A stretch of 64,000 nt of DNA from Anaerovorax odorimutans DSM 5092 (GTDB lineage Bacteria; Bacillota; Clostridia; Peptostreptococcales; Anaerovoracaceae), in contig NZ_AUFC01000001.1 of assembly GCF_000426305.1 (NCBI RefSeq), positions 62,001 through 126,000 on the forward strand, in the 5' to 3' direction. Both the position numbers and the translations under genes were made by a program. A model generated the notes under the pieces. That model did not search any database. It was not told the origin of the DNA and saw nothing but the letters and a program-made list of their open reading frames with translations. Positions 53,364 to 62,677 of this stretch are shown one piece after another (position 1 is the first letter of the stretch; each line of letters opens with the position of its first letter).

Positions 53364-55715
53364 GTGAAGATAGTTATAAAAAGGAATGGAACAAAAGTAA
53401 AATTTAATCATATAAAGATTCAAACCGCTATTGAAAAAGCTATGCTTGAAACAACTGGTGGTATTGATTCTAAATTAGCAAGTAATATTTCTGCAGCTAT
53501 AGAAAATCATATTGAAAAAGCATCGAGAACTTTAAATGTTGAAGATATTCAAGATTTAGTTGAAGACTTTCTTATGGCTAGTGATAGGAAAGATGCAGCT
53601 AAAAAATTTATCATTTATAGATACGAAAGGGATAAGACAAGAGGTATAAGAAAGAGACAGGATGGAAGAATTATATCTGATGAGTTTATAAGCAAATTCA
53701 AACATGCTTCTTCTCCAATGGGACAGCTTGGAAGTTTTGTTTATTACAGAACCTATTCAAGATGGATTCCTGAGGAAAAACGCAGAGAATATTGGTGGGA
53801 AACAGTAAGGCGTGCTGTTGAATATAATTGTAGCTTAGTTCCCACTTCAAAGGAAGAAGCTGAAAAATTGTATGAGAATATATATGAATTAAAGCAATTT
53901 CTTTCAGGCAGAACTTTTTGGGTAGGAAGTACGGAAGTGTCAAAATATTATCCCATGTCAAATTACAATTGCTCATTTCAAGTAATTGATAATTTTATCT
54001 CTTTTAGAGATATTTTTTATTTATTAATGGTAGGCTCAGGAGTAGGTGTTAGGGTACTAAAATCGGACGTTGAAAAATTGCCAATGGTCAGGACAGATGT
54101 TGAATTAATACATGAATCTTATACTCCAATATTAAAAAATTTAAGGCAAGATAATACTTCCCTTGATTTCACACATAATGATACTGTTAAAATAACTATT
54201 GGAGACAGTAAAGAAGGCTGGGTACAGTCTATGGAGTATTTTTTTAAGATATTTTATAGTAATGAATACAGAAAGATAAAGACAGTAATATTAAATTATG
54301 ATAACGTAAGGCCAAAAGGAGAAAAATTAAAAACCTTCGGAGGAACGGCAAGTGGGCATACCAGCATGAAAAATATGTTTATAAAAATATATAAAGTTGT
54401 TGAAAAGGCCAGTATGCGTTCCACTTCCAATAAGGTTAAATTAAAACCTCTTGATTGTTTGGATATAGTAAATATTATTGGAGAAAATGTTGTCGTAGGG
54501 GGAGTTCGGAGAACGGCTGAAATCGTACTTATAGATCAAGATGATAAAGATTGTATTCAAGCGAAAAGCGGGCTTTATAAGAAAGTTGAAGAAAAGTGGA
54601 TTATTGATCAGGAGATATCTCATAGACAAATGAGTAATAATTCTATTTATTATACACGTAAACCTAGCAGAGAAGGATTACATTGGCATTTAGAGCAAAT
54701 GAGGTATTCTGGTGAACCTGGGTGGGTAAACGAGGATGCGGGCAAAAAGAGAAGACCTAATTTTCAAGGTGTAAATCCTTGTGCAGAGATATTATTAGAT
54801 TCAAAGGGGTTATGTAACTTGACTACTGTTAATGCCATGTCTTTTGTAATAGATGGTAAATTAGATTATAAAGGATTAATGGAAGCTCAAAGGCTGTCTG
54901 CAAGAGCCGGTTATCGTATGACCTGTACAGAGCTTGAGATACCTGAATGGAATGACATTCAACAAAGAGATAAATTGCTTGGATGTTCTTTAACGGGATG
55001 GCAAGATATGGTTAATGCATTAAGTTTTGATAAAGAGTCACAAGAAAGCCTTTTAAGAGATTTAAAAAATACAGCTAGAAATGCAGCAACAGAATATGCA
55101 AAAGAATTAGGAATGAAAGAACCTTTGCTTATTACTACAATAAAACCGGAAGGCACTTTAAGTTTGCTTCCAGTTGTCTCTAGCGGAGTACACTTTTCTC
55201 ATTCAACATATTTTATAAGGAGAATTAGAATAAACAGTGATGATCCACTAGTGAAAGTTTGTGAAGAACTTGGTTATCCTGTATTTCCCGAAGTTGGTCA
55301 AACCTTAGAAAATTGTACAACGAAAGTAGTTGAATTTCCTGTTAAAGCACCTGAAGGCAAAATTAAAAGTGATGTTTCAGCAATTGAGCAACTTGAAATA
55401 TACAAAATGTTTATGGCTAACTATGTGGAGCACAATTGCTCTATAACTGTACATGTTAGGGATGATGAATGGGACGATGTGGAAGAATGGGTGTGGGATA
55501 ATTGGGATGATACAGTTGCGTTGTCATTTCTATCTTTTGAAGATAATTTTTATGAACTTTTACCTTTTGAGTCAATTTCTGAAGAAGAATATAATGAAAG
55601 AATAAGTAAAATGAAACCGTTTATTCCTTCTTTAATTTCAAAGTATGAAAAAGAAGAAGTGGAATATGATATTGGAAATGAAGGCTGTGATAATGGGGTT
55701 TGTCCAGTAAGATAA
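53364..55715 (+). CDS. nrdJ: Adenosylcobalamin-dependent (class II) ribonucleoside-triphosphate reductase
   Basis: This 783-residue enzyme reduces ribonucleotides using B12 and needs no oxygen. An ATP-cone is at the N terminus (about 3-95). The thiyl-radical cysteine is in NPCAEI (about Cys473), with its partner in LCNL 11 residues later, the same spacing as Cys408/Cys419 of Lactobacillus leichmannii. The C-terminal redox pair is Cys775/Cys780. Monomer length and FVYYRTYSRWIPEEKR fit the monomeric triphosphate reductase group. The GTG at 53364 lies 7 bases after GGGAGG and is preferred to the ATG at 53349. Confidence 0.94.
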   Translation: MKIVIKRNGTKVKFNHIKIQTAIEKAMLETTGGIDSKLASNISAAIENHIEKASRTLNVEDIQDLVEDFLMASDRKDAAKKFIIYRYERDKTRGIRKRQDGRIISDEFISKFKHASSPMGQLGSFVYYRTYSRWIPEEKRREYWWETVRRAVEYNCSLVPTSKEEAEKLYENIYELKQFLSGRTFWVGSTEVSKYYPMSNYNCSFQVIDNFISFRDIFYLLMVGSGVGVRVLKSDVEKLPMVRTDVELIHESYTPILKNLRQDNTSLDFTHNDTVKITIGDSKEGWVQSMEYFFKIFYSNEYRKIKTVILNYDNVRPKGEKLKTFGGTASGHTSMKNMFIKIYKVVEKASMRSTSNKVKLKPLDCLDIVNIIGENVVVGGVRRTAEIVLIDQDDKDCIQAKSGLYKKVEEKWIIDQEISHRQMSNNSIYYTRKPSREGLHWHLEQMRYSGEPGWVNEDAGKKRRPNFQGVNPCAEILLDSKGLCNLTTVNAMSFVIDGKLDYKGLMEAQRLSARAGYRMTCTELEIPEWNDIQQRDKLLGCSLTGWQDMVNALSFDKESQESLLRDLKNTARNAATEYAKELGMKEPLLITTIKPEGTLSLLPVVSSGVHFSHSTYFIRRIRINSDDPLVKVCEELGYPVFPEVGQTLENCTTKVVEFPVKAPEGKIKSDVSAIEQLEIYKMFMANYVEHNCSITVHVRDDEWDDVEEWVWDNWDDTVALSFLSFEDNFYELLPFESISEEEYNERISKMKPFIPSLISKYEKEEVEYDIGNEGCDNGVCPVR

Positions 55716-55723
55716 TAAAAGTT

Positions 55724-55764
55724 AAAATAAGTAAGTGTATTTTAATATATTTACTTATTTTTTA
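55724..55764 (+). terminator. Terminator after nrdJ
   Basis: AAAATAAGTAA pairs with TTACTTATTTT across an AT-rich loop and is followed by T-runs. Confidence 0.7.
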
Positions 55765-56009
55765 TTTATAGAATAAATTATAAAGCTATGGATGAGAGCC
55801 TAAAAAGAGAAGAAAATAATTAGAATCATTAAAGTGTTAATGTCTTTGATTAGAAATCTTTTGACTTATAATTAGCCCTTTTATTTTTTAGTAATATTTT
55901 TTTGAAATATATTTATAATAATGATATATAGTTTTTTATATTAAAAATCAATCAACTAAAATTTTATTATAGTTTGTAGATTGACAAATAAATATTATTG
56001 TGATAAACT

Positions 56010-56101
56010 ACTTGCATAGTTAGCAAATGCTAACTATGCAAGTATGTAATGGGATGCTAAGCGCCCATATATTTTTACACGCAGGTTAGCTGTGGCTAAC
56101 T
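56010..56101 (+). promoter_or_regulatory. Twin palindromic operator (or structured leader) before the DUF2325 gene
   Basis: Site A is a perfect 16-bp inverted repeat (56010-56025 with 56028-56043) containing AGTTAGC-N4-GCTAACT (56018-56035). Site B is GGTTAGC-N4-GCTAACT (56084-56101). The two share half-sites and N4 spacing, and their starts are 66 bases apart. Site A covers the expected transcription start. A short GGG...CCC hairpin lies between them (56051-56065). The form recalls DtxR-family metal boxes. A structured RNA leader is the alternative. Confidence 0.6.
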
Positions 56102-56123
56102 AAAGAAAAAGGGGGAGATATTA

Positions 56124-56402
56124 ATGAGCGTTGTTATAATTGGAGGTAATGATCGGATGGAAAGGCTTTATATTGATACATGTAAAAATTATGGCTGTAA
56201 GGCAAAGGTTTTTACACAAATGAAAAGAAAATTAATGCATAATATAGGTTCTCCAGATTTGATTATTCTTTTTACAAATACTGTGGCACATAATATGGTT
56301 AACTATGCATTGGGTGAAGCAAAGAGATGTAGTGCAAAAGTAGAAAGGTGTCATAGCAGTAGTCTTGCTTCATTAAATAACATATTGTCATCATATGTTT
56401 AA
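56124..56402 (+). CDS. DUF2325-family protein
   Basis: This 92-residue cytoplasmic protein matches the DUF2325 family: it opens with SVVIIGGNDRMERLY, has a basic middle (FTQMKRKLMHNIG), DLIILFTNTVAHNMV and a Ser-rich end. Function is unknown; the fold looks like a small Rossmann-type domain. An AAGGGGGAG site lies before the ATG. It lies right behind the twin palindromes and 135 bases before a flavodoxin gene on the same strand, so a shared metal or redox signal is plausible. Confidence 0.78.
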   Translation: MSVVIIGGNDRMERLYIDTCKNYGCKAKVFTQMKRKLMHNIGSPDLIILFTNTVAHNMVNYALGEAKRCSAKVERCHSSSLASLNNILSSYV

Positions 56403-56436
56403 TCAAGAATAGGATGAATATGATGATTTGGTTGTT

Positions 56437-56477
56437 ATAAACTTAATGTTAATCAACATTTTTTTATAAGTTTATTA
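56437..56477. terminator. Hairpin between the DUF2325 and flavodoxin genes
   Basis: An outer ATAAACTTA/TAAGTTTAT stem encloses an ATGTT-AATC-AACAT hairpin followed by T7. It could end some transcripts after the DUF2325 gene. Confidence 0.5.
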
Positions 56478-56537
56478 TTCAGCTAATAATAGCTGTTTAG
56501 TATATAAAATTAATTTTAGAAAAGAGGTATAAAAAAT

Positions 56538-56969
56538 ATGAGTAAAATTGCAGTAGTATATTGGAGTGGCACAGGAAATACAAGGGAAATGGCTAATTCA
56601 GTAGCAGAAGGTGTAAAGAGTGTAGGTGGAGAAGTTGAGTTGTTTACTCCGTTGGAGTTTCCTGCTGAAAAAATAAATAATTATGATGGAATTGCTTTTG
56701 GTTGTCCTTCTATGGGTGCGGAAGTATTGGAAGAAACAGAATTTGAACCTATGTTTATAAAAGTTAAACCTTTACTTAATGAGAAGCCTATTGCTTTGTT
56801 TGGCTCATATGGATGGGGTGACGGTGAATGGATGAGAAATTGGGAAGATGATTGTCAAAAATCAGGTTGTAATTTGATTTGCGATCCAGTTATTGCAAAT
56901 GAAATGCCTGATGATAAAGCAAAAGTTGAGTGCAAAGCACTTGGAGAAACTTTAGCAAAAGATATGTAA
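56538..56969 (+). CDS. Flavodoxin
   Basis: This 143-residue FMN electron carrier has the phosphate loop SGTGNT (10-15), the FMN-stacking GCPSMGAE segment and GSYGWGDGEW. Length and acidity fit short-chain clostridial flavodoxins, which often replace ferredoxin when iron is short. An AAAGAGGT site precedes the ATG. It follows the DUF2325 gene, whose leader has DtxR-like palindromes, which fits iron-linked control; that link is inferred. Confidence 0.93.
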   Translation: MSKIAVVYWSGTGNTREMANSVAEGVKSVGGEVELFTPLEFPAEKINNYDGIAFGCPSMGAEVLEETEFEPMFIKVKPLLNEKPIALFGSYGWGDGEWMRNWEDDCQKSGCNLICDPVIANEMPDDKAKVECKALGETLAKDM

Positions 56970-57604
56970 TAAATTACATAAAATAATAATCAAAATAGCA
57001 AGTGTTAATAATGATAACACTTGCTATTTTGATTATACATAAAAACCATATTTCTAATAAGATGTAAAAGACATTGTAGATTTAAGTTTTTAAAAAATTA
57101 ATAAACAGCCAATAAATATTAATAAATATAAAAAAGATTTTTATTTAACTTTTTCATTATGAAGTATTCAAATAATATATGATATTAAAATAAATCATAT
57201 AATAAAATATTTTAAGGATTAATTTATGATTAATGTTTTTTCAAATAGCAAATAATATAATTGATTTATTTTTTATTTAACAAAAATAAAAGAATAAATT
57301 AAGTGAGATTTAAAATAAGATTAAAAGATATATAAGATGGAACCAGGTGCTGTTGTAAGGGGTAGAAATCATTGAATCATGCTTGGTAACTTGTGTCATG
57401 ATATAATCAAATGATGTTAATTTTTATTATTAATATATATTAAAATTTCTTGCTTATTTTATAGTTTTGATATAAAATTAATTGTTAGTTATGTCTTAAT
57501 GAAAGTAACTTGGTGATATAGTTTAATTAAAAAATTTATAATATATAAATTATGAAAAAAATAATATACTAATAATATTAGGTGAATTATTTGAAAGGAA
57601 ATAA
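56970..57604. other. Long non-coding region before the DEAD-box helicase gene
   Basis: About 635 bases without a gene. A perfect 20-bp inverted repeat (56989-57008 with 57016-57035) ends the flavodoxin gene. A relatively GC-rich patch at 57340-57415 has nested pairings (ATCATG 57376-57381 with CATGAT 57397-57402; ATCATT 57368-57373 with AATGAT 57410-57415). It may be part of a long 5' leader, as is common for cold-induced helicases. Confidence 0.5.
56989..57035 (+). terminator. Hairpin after flavodoxin
   Basis: A perfect 20-bp stem with a 7-base loop. It lacks a long T-run, so its terminator strength is uncertain. Confidence 0.65.
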
Positions 57605-59248
57605 ATGGAAAATTTAATTTTTAAGGAATTGAATCTGTCGGATGAAGTTCAAAAAGCTTTAAGTCAAATGGGCTTTGAGGAGGCAACTCCTATACAGTCA
57701 AAAGCAATACCTTATATATTAGAAGGAATGGATATTATTGGACAGGCGCAGACTGGTACAGGAAAAACTTGTGCTTTTGGTATTCCGGCAATTGAAAAGG
57801 TAGATCCAAACATACAGGGAGTTCAGGTGTTAGCACTTTGTCCCACAAGAGAGCTCGCAATACAAGTTTCAGAAGAAATAAAAAATGTTTCAAAATTTAA
57901 AAAAGGTATTAAAATCCTTCCTATTTATGGCGGACAATCAATAGATAGACAAATTATGGCATTAAAAAATAAACCGCAAATTGTAATCGGAACGCCAGGG
58001 AGAATTATGGATCATATGAGAAGGCATACTCTGAAATTTCATAATTTAAAGATGATTGTTTTAGATGAAGCAGATGAAATGTTAAATATGGGATTTAGAG
58101 AAGATATAGATATTATTTTAAAAGAGTTACCTAAAGAAAGACAAACTCTATTATTTTCTGCTACTATGCCAAAAGAAATCTTGGAAATTACAAAACTTTA
58201 TCAGAGTAATCCATATCATATAAAAACAGTCCATAAAGAACTTACAATACCAACTATAGATCAATACTATCTTGAAGTTCGTGAATCGTCAAAGCTTGAG
58301 TTATTATGCCGTCTAATTGATGCTAAAAATATTAAACTGGGTATAGTGTTTTGCAATACCAAAAGGCGTGTAGACGAACTTACGACTTCACTTCAGACTA
58401 GAGGTTATTCTGCTGAAGCTCTTCATGGAGATATGAAGCAATCTGAAAGAGATAGGGTTATGAATAAATTCAGAAAAGGCTTAGTAGAAATTCTCATAGC
58501 TACAGATGTTGCTGCCAGAGGTATAGATGTAAATAATGTTGAAGCTGTATTTAATTATGATATTCCAAGTGATGAAGAATATTATGTTCATAGAATAGGC
58601 AGAACAGGCAGAGCAGGGAATAAAGGAGTATCTTATTCATTTATATTTGGAAGAGATATTTATAAGCTTAAGGACATTCAAAGGTATACCAAATCTGAGA
58701 TTTTGCCGATGAAACCTCCAAGTATTTCTGATATTGAGGAAGTGAAGAAGGATGCGGCAACAAATGAAGTGTTACAGCAGCTTGAAAAAGGAGGCTATTC
58801 TAAATATAATTCAGTTATTGAAAGAATATTAGAGGCATCTGATGATGCTACTACTTTGGATGTTGCATCTGCTTTATTTAAATTAGCTTTTGATGACTTA
58901 GAAAGCAGGAATTATGAAGAATCAGATTTAGATAGAGATGAGACTTTATATAGAAGAGAAGGAATGGTTCGTTTATTTATGAATGTGGGTTCCATGGATA
59001 GAATTCAGCCTAAAAATATAGTTCAAGGCATTGCTTCCAAATCATCATTGTCAGGTAAATTAATAGGGGCAATAGATATTCATAAACAATTTACATTTGT
59101 TGAAGTTCCAGAAGAATATGCAGATGATGTGTTATCGTCTATGAGAGATTTTACACATAGGGGAAGAATAGTAAATATAGAGAAAGCTAATAAACGTCAG
59201 CGTTCGAAAAGTAAAACTAGAACAAAGGGCGGAAGAAAAAGATATTAA
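57605..59248 (+). CDS. DEAD-box RNA helicase with DbpA-like RNA-binding domain
   Basis: This 547-residue RNA helicase has the full core: AQTGTGKT, PTRELA, TPGRI, DEAD, SAT, and HRIGRTGRAG. A DbpA-type RNA-binding domain follows (about 450-525, VRLFMNVGSMDRIQPKNIV) and a very basic tail (KRQRSKSKTRTKGGRKRY). It probably acts in ribosome assembly or mRNA unwinding at low temperature. DbpA-like and CsdA/CshA-like names are both possible, so no symbol is given. A GAAAGGA site precedes the ATG. The leader is long and AT-rich. Confidence 0.92.
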   Translation: MENLIFKELNLSDEVQKALSQMGFEEATPIQSKAIPYILEGMDIIGQAQTGTGKTCAFGIPAIEKVDPNIQGVQVLALCPTRELAIQVSEEIKNVSKFKKGIKILPIYGGQSIDRQIMALKNKPQIVIGTPGRIMDHMRRHTLKFHNLKMIVLDEADEMLNMGFREDIDIILKELPKERQTLLFSATMPKEILEITKLYQSNPYHIKTVHKELTIPTIDQYYLEVRESSKLELLCRLIDAKNIKLGIVFCNTKRRVDELTTSLQTRGYSAEALHGDMKQSERDRVMNKFRKGLVEILIATDVAARGIDVNNVEAVFNYDIPSDEEYYVHRIGRTGRAGNKGVSYSFIFGRDIYKLKDIQRYTKSEILPMKPPSISDIEEVKKDAATNEVLQQLEKGGYSKYNSVIERILEASDDATTLDVASALFKLAFDDLESRNYEESDLDRDETLYRREGMVRLFMNVGSMDRIQPKNIVQGIASKSSLSGKLIGAIDIHKQFTFVEVPEEYADDVLSSMRDFTHRGRIVNIEKANKRQRSKSKTRTKGGRKRY

Positions 59249-59251
59249 GAT

Positions 59252-59292
59252 AAAAAAATTGCTGATGAAAATGATACATCAGCAATTTTTTT
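59252..59292. terminator. Bidirectional terminator after the helicase gene
   Basis: AAAAAATTGCTGATG pairs with CATCAGCAATTTTTT. It also serves the convergent hydantoinase gene, which ends 6 bases away. Confidence 0.9.
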
Positions 59293-59297
59293 ATTTA

Positions 59298-60677
59298 TTA
59301 AAGACTTGGACTTGTTAACTTAATTGGTTTGCATTTTACAAATTTCCCAGATCCCTTTTTACCAAGGAATTCACCATCTTTGTATACTAGATTACCTCTG
59401 CTGTATGTAGCAATAGGATAACCATTTAACTTAGCACCTTCCCAAATTGTATGATCGCTGTTAGAATGCATTGCATCTTGAGTAATCGTAAATTCTTTAT
59501 CAGGATCATATATAACAATATCAGCATCAGCACCAGGTACTAACATACCTTTTTGCGGTGCACAGCCGAAAATTTTAGCAACATTTGTTGAACATAGTTC
59601 AACAACCTTGTTAAATGAAATTCTTCCTTTATTTGCTTCACTTAGCATATATGGATACATATTTTCAATTCCGGCGCATCCATTTGGGATTTTACTAAAA
59701 TCATCTTTACCCCAATCTTTTTCATATGATTGGAAAGGGCAGTGATCTGTAGCAACAGTAGTAATATCACCTCTTTTTATACCTTCCCAAAGGGCATCCT
59801 GACTTTCTTGTCCTTTCATTGGAGGTGAGCAAACAAAGTTCCTTCCGTCTTCTCTTTTATACACTTCGTTTGTGAAATATAAGTATTGTGGGCAAGTTTC
59901 GGCAAATATAGGATAGCCTTCATCTCGTGCTTTGGTAACAGCTGCCATACCTTGCGCATTAGCTAGATGTACAATGTACAGAGGTGCATTTAAGCTTTTT
60001 GCCCATTGAATAGCTCTAACATCAGCTTCTGCCTCAACAAATTCAGGACGACTCATATAATGATACCAAGCAGAAGTTTTTCCTTCTTCTAAAAATTGCT
60101 TTGTGAACATGTTGACCATTTCATTATTTTCAGCATGAACTTCAATTAAAGCACCATATTCTTTTGATTTTTGTAATACTTTATAAAATGTACCATCAGT
60201 TACACCAAAGTCATAAACCATAAATACTTTAAAACTTGGGACTCCATATTCAACGGATTCAGCAATACCATCTATCAAGTTGCCTGATACATCTTTAATT
60301 CCGGTATGGAAAGCGTAATCAACTACAGCTTGAGGATCGCAAATTGCTTGACGTCTTTTAACAGCATCTACTAAATTTTCTCCAAAATCTTGAAGTACAA
60401 AATCAAATACTGTTGTAGTTCCGCCACAAGCAGCAGCACGTGTGCCAGCTTCATAATCATCAGAAGAAATTGTTCCTCCAAAAGGCATTGCTAAATGTGT
60501 ATGTGCATCTATGGCACCAGGTAGAACCAGTTTACCATTTGCATCAACAACCTCAGTGTTATTTTCAGCTTTGATGTTTTGTCCAATTGCCATAATCTTT
60601 CCGTCTGTAACGGCAATGTCAGCTTTAATCGTGGAATCTGCAGTAACAATAGTACCGTTTTTAATTAATAAATCCAT
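59298..60677 (-). CDS. hydA: Dihydropyrimidinase / D-hydantoinase
   Basis: This 459-residue amidohydrolase opens dihydropyrimidine or hydantoin rings. All binuclear metal ligands are visible: His59 and His61 (DAHTHL), the carbamylated Lys150 (PSFKVFMVYDFG), His181, His237 and Asp311 (TDHCPF). Length is normal. An AGGAGG site lies before the ATG. It is downstream of an NCS1 permease gene of the hydantoin/allantoin type on the same strand, which points to uptake and use of hydantoins or related cyclic ureides. No carbamoylase gene is nearby. Confidence 0.92.
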   Translation of the reverse strand: MDLLIKNGTIVTADSTIKADIAVTDGKIMAIGQNIKAENNTEVVDANGKLVLPGAIDAHTHLAMPFGGTISSDDYEAGTRAAACGGTTTVFDFVLQDFGENLVDAVKRRQAICDPQAVVDYAFHTGIKDVSGNLIDGIAESVEYGVPSFKVFMVYDFGVTDGTFYKVLQKSKEYGALIEVHAENNEMVNMFTKQFLEEGKTSAWYHYMSRPEFVEAEADVRAIQWAKSLNAPLYIVHLANAQGMAAVTKARDEGYPIFAETCPQYLYFTNEVYKREDGRNFVCSPPMKGQESQDALWEGIKRGDITTVATDHCPFQSYEKDWGKDDFSKIPNGCAGIENMYPYMLSEANKGRISFNKVVELCSTNVAKIFGCAPQKGMLVPGADADIVIYDPDKEFTITQDAMHSNSDHTIWEGAKLNGYPIATYSRGNLVYKDGEFLGKKGSGKFVKCKPIKLTSPSL

Positions 60678-60733
60678 ATAAAATACCTCCTTCTTAATTA
60701 TTATATTTTATGCAATTTAATGTAAGATATAAG

Positions 60734-60761
60734 CAGAAGCCCTTGAAAAACAAGGGCTCTG
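60734..60761 (-). other. Hairpin between the permease and hydantoinase genes
   Basis: AGCCCTTG pairs with CAAGGGCT around A5, extended by CAG/CTG. It lacks a T-run on the minus strand, so it is more likely an mRNA-processing or partial attenuation element than a terminator. Confidence 0.55.
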
Positions 60762-60785
60762 TTAAATTTATAAATATTTAAATAT

Positions 60786-62297
60786 TTATCTTTCAGTCAT
60801 TGCTTCTTCTTCTTCATTACTTATGAATGAAGTAGTTTCATTTTTCATCAGTATTACATATACAATTAAACCAATAAAGAAACCAACAAAATATCCATTA
60901 GCTGATACCCATTTTAAAGAATCAACTCCAAGGCTTCCAAGTGTTGGAAGGATAAATCCGCAAATCCAAGCGATTATAGCTTTAATATTCCAGCCACCTT
61001 GATACCAATATCTGCCGTTTTGACCGTGGTATAATGCCATAACGTCAATATTTCTCTTTTTAACAATATAGTAGTCTGCAATAAATATAGCAGCTATTGG
61101 TGCTAAAATTCCACCGTAGGTATTTAACCATCCAAAAATATAAGAACCTGCGCCGCCGAATATCCACCAAGGTCTGTATGCTATTGCCAAAATACAGGAA
61201 ATAGTTACACCTAGTTGATAATTAATCCTCTTAGGTGAAATATTAGAAAAACCATTGGCAGGAGCAACTACATTTGCTGCAATATTTGTAGTAAGTGTAG
61301 CAATAATTACACCAACTGATACTATAAATGCAATAAATGAATTATTGATAAGCGGTAATACTTCAGTTGGATTAAATATTGCAGTTCCAAGTGCAAGTTT
61401 TGTAGATTGAGCAAAGAAAGCACCTATAAAAGCACAAGCTGCCATCATAATAGGCATTCCGTATATTTGACCTTGAAATTGTGCTTTTTGTGATTTTGCA
61501 TATCTTGAAAAGTCAGGAATATTAAGAGCCATTGTTGCCCAGAAAGATATATTTGCAGTTAATCCTCCAAGGAAGATGTAGAGCATTCCACCTTTGGAAT
61601 TTACTATAGACATATCGGTTTTTGCTTGTATTACATCTCCAATTGAGTATCCTGAGTTTGCAGCAAGCATTATAGACCAAATAAATAATGCAATTGTTAA
61701 AATAACAAGTATAGGAGCACCCACAGCTTGTAAGTATTTAATACTTTCTGAGCCTTTAACTGTGATAAACCATACAATAAGTAAGAAAATACCAAATCCG
61801 ATAAATGGAGCAGACGGCATGTCATTAAAAGCAGGAATAATGGAAGCTATAAGAGTAACAATCGCTGCACCACCAATCCAAGATTGAATAGCATTCCATC
61901 CACAGGCAGTTAATGCTCTGGATAAAGATGGAATATGAGCACCTATAGAACCAAAGGTTAATCTTGCAAATACAGGGAATGGTATACCATATTTTGTACC
62001 TGCATGAGAGTTTAATTGAATTGGTATTAATATTAGAATATTACCTATTGCTACATTAAATACTGCTAACCATGGTGATAAACCTAAAACTACTAACGAT
62101 GATGCCATTGTAAAGGATGGAATACAGACTGACATTCCTATCCATAATGATGTAATATGGTAAGTAGTCCAAGTTCTTTGAGATAAACTGGTTGGCGCTA
62201 AATCTTCATTATAATATTTTGATGACGCCAATTCTGCACGAGCGGAATCTGTTAATTCATATAGACCATTCCGTTCTTTTTGTGTGTAATTTGACAT
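60786..62297 (-). CDS. NCS1-family nucleobase/hydantoin permease
   Basis: This 503-residue transporter has about twelve transmembrane helices and the NCS1 features known from Mhp1, PucI and allantoin permeases: NEDLAPTSLSQRTWTTYHITSLWIG near the first helix, FGSIGAHIPSLSRALTACGWNAIQSWIGG, and NIPDFSRYAKS. It should carry hydantoin, allantoin or a pyrimidine with sodium or protons. A GGAGG site precedes the ATG. The next gene downstream is hydantoinase, which supports hydantoin-type substrates. Confidence 0.92.
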   Translation of the reverse strand: MSNYTQKERNGLYELTDSARAELASSKYYNEDLAPTSLSQRTWTTYHITSLWIGMSVCIPSFTMASSLVVLGLSPWLAVFNVAIGNILILIPIQLNSHAGTKYGIPFPVFARLTFGSIGAHIPSLSRALTACGWNAIQSWIGGAAIVTLIASIIPAFNDMPSAPFIGFGIFLLIVWFITVKGSESIKYLQAVGAPILVILTIALFIWSIMLAANSGYSIGDVIQAKTDMSIVNSKGGMLYIFLGGLTANISFWATMALNIPDFSRYAKSQKAQFQGQIYGMPIMMAACAFIGAFFAQSTKLALGTAIFNPTEVLPLINNSFIAFIVSVGVIIATLTTNIAANVVAPANGFSNISPKRINYQLGVTISCILAIAYRPWWIFGGAGSYIFGWLNTYGGILAPIAAIFIADYYIVKKRNIDVMALYHGQNGRYWYQGGWNIKAIIAWICGFILPTLGSLGVDSLKWVSANGYFVGFFIGLIVYVILMKNETTSFISNEEEEAMTER

Positions 62298-62677
62298 TTA
62301 AACACCTCCAAATTAAAAAAATAACAAGTTAAAGATCATTACAGGCATATTATACTACATAAAAATAGAAATGTAACTAGTTTTTTTCTAAATAATTAGA
62401 AAATTTTTAAAATAGCGAATTTGCAAAATAGAAAATACTTTTTGAAATATAGTCAGAATTTAAAGAAAATCAATATCTAGGAGTTTATAAATTTATTTAT
62501 AGTATTTCTTGTAAACTTTATAAATATACAAACTTTAAAAATTATTGGATATTTATTTTGAAATTTAAAAAATAAGAAATTTTTTATTCAAAGATATAAT
62601 ACGTTTAACGTAAAGTTTTTATATACAAAAACGAGAGTCTATATAATGTATAAACTCTCGTTTTTGTAATAAGATAT
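62298..62677. other. Non-coding region between the permease and TetR genes
   Basis: About 380 very AT-rich bases. It contains the palindrome TACGTT-T-AACGTA (62600-62612), possibly an operator, and the TetR terminator at 62625-62667. No gene was seen. Confidence 0.55.
62625..62667. terminator. Terminator after the TetR gene
   Basis: ACAAAAACGAGAGT pairs perfectly with ACTCTCGTTTTTGT; flanking A5/T5 runs allow use on either strand. Confidence 0.85.

Larger units (their letters stand above)
55716..56123. other. Regulatory gap before the DUF2325-flavodoxin genes
   Basis: About 410 bases. It starts with the nrdJ terminator (55724-55764), followed by 200 bases of plain AT-rich DNA, then a promoter (TTGACA at 55981-55986, TAAACT at 56004-56009, 17-base spacer) and the twin palindromes at 56010-56101. 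Confidence 0.6.
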
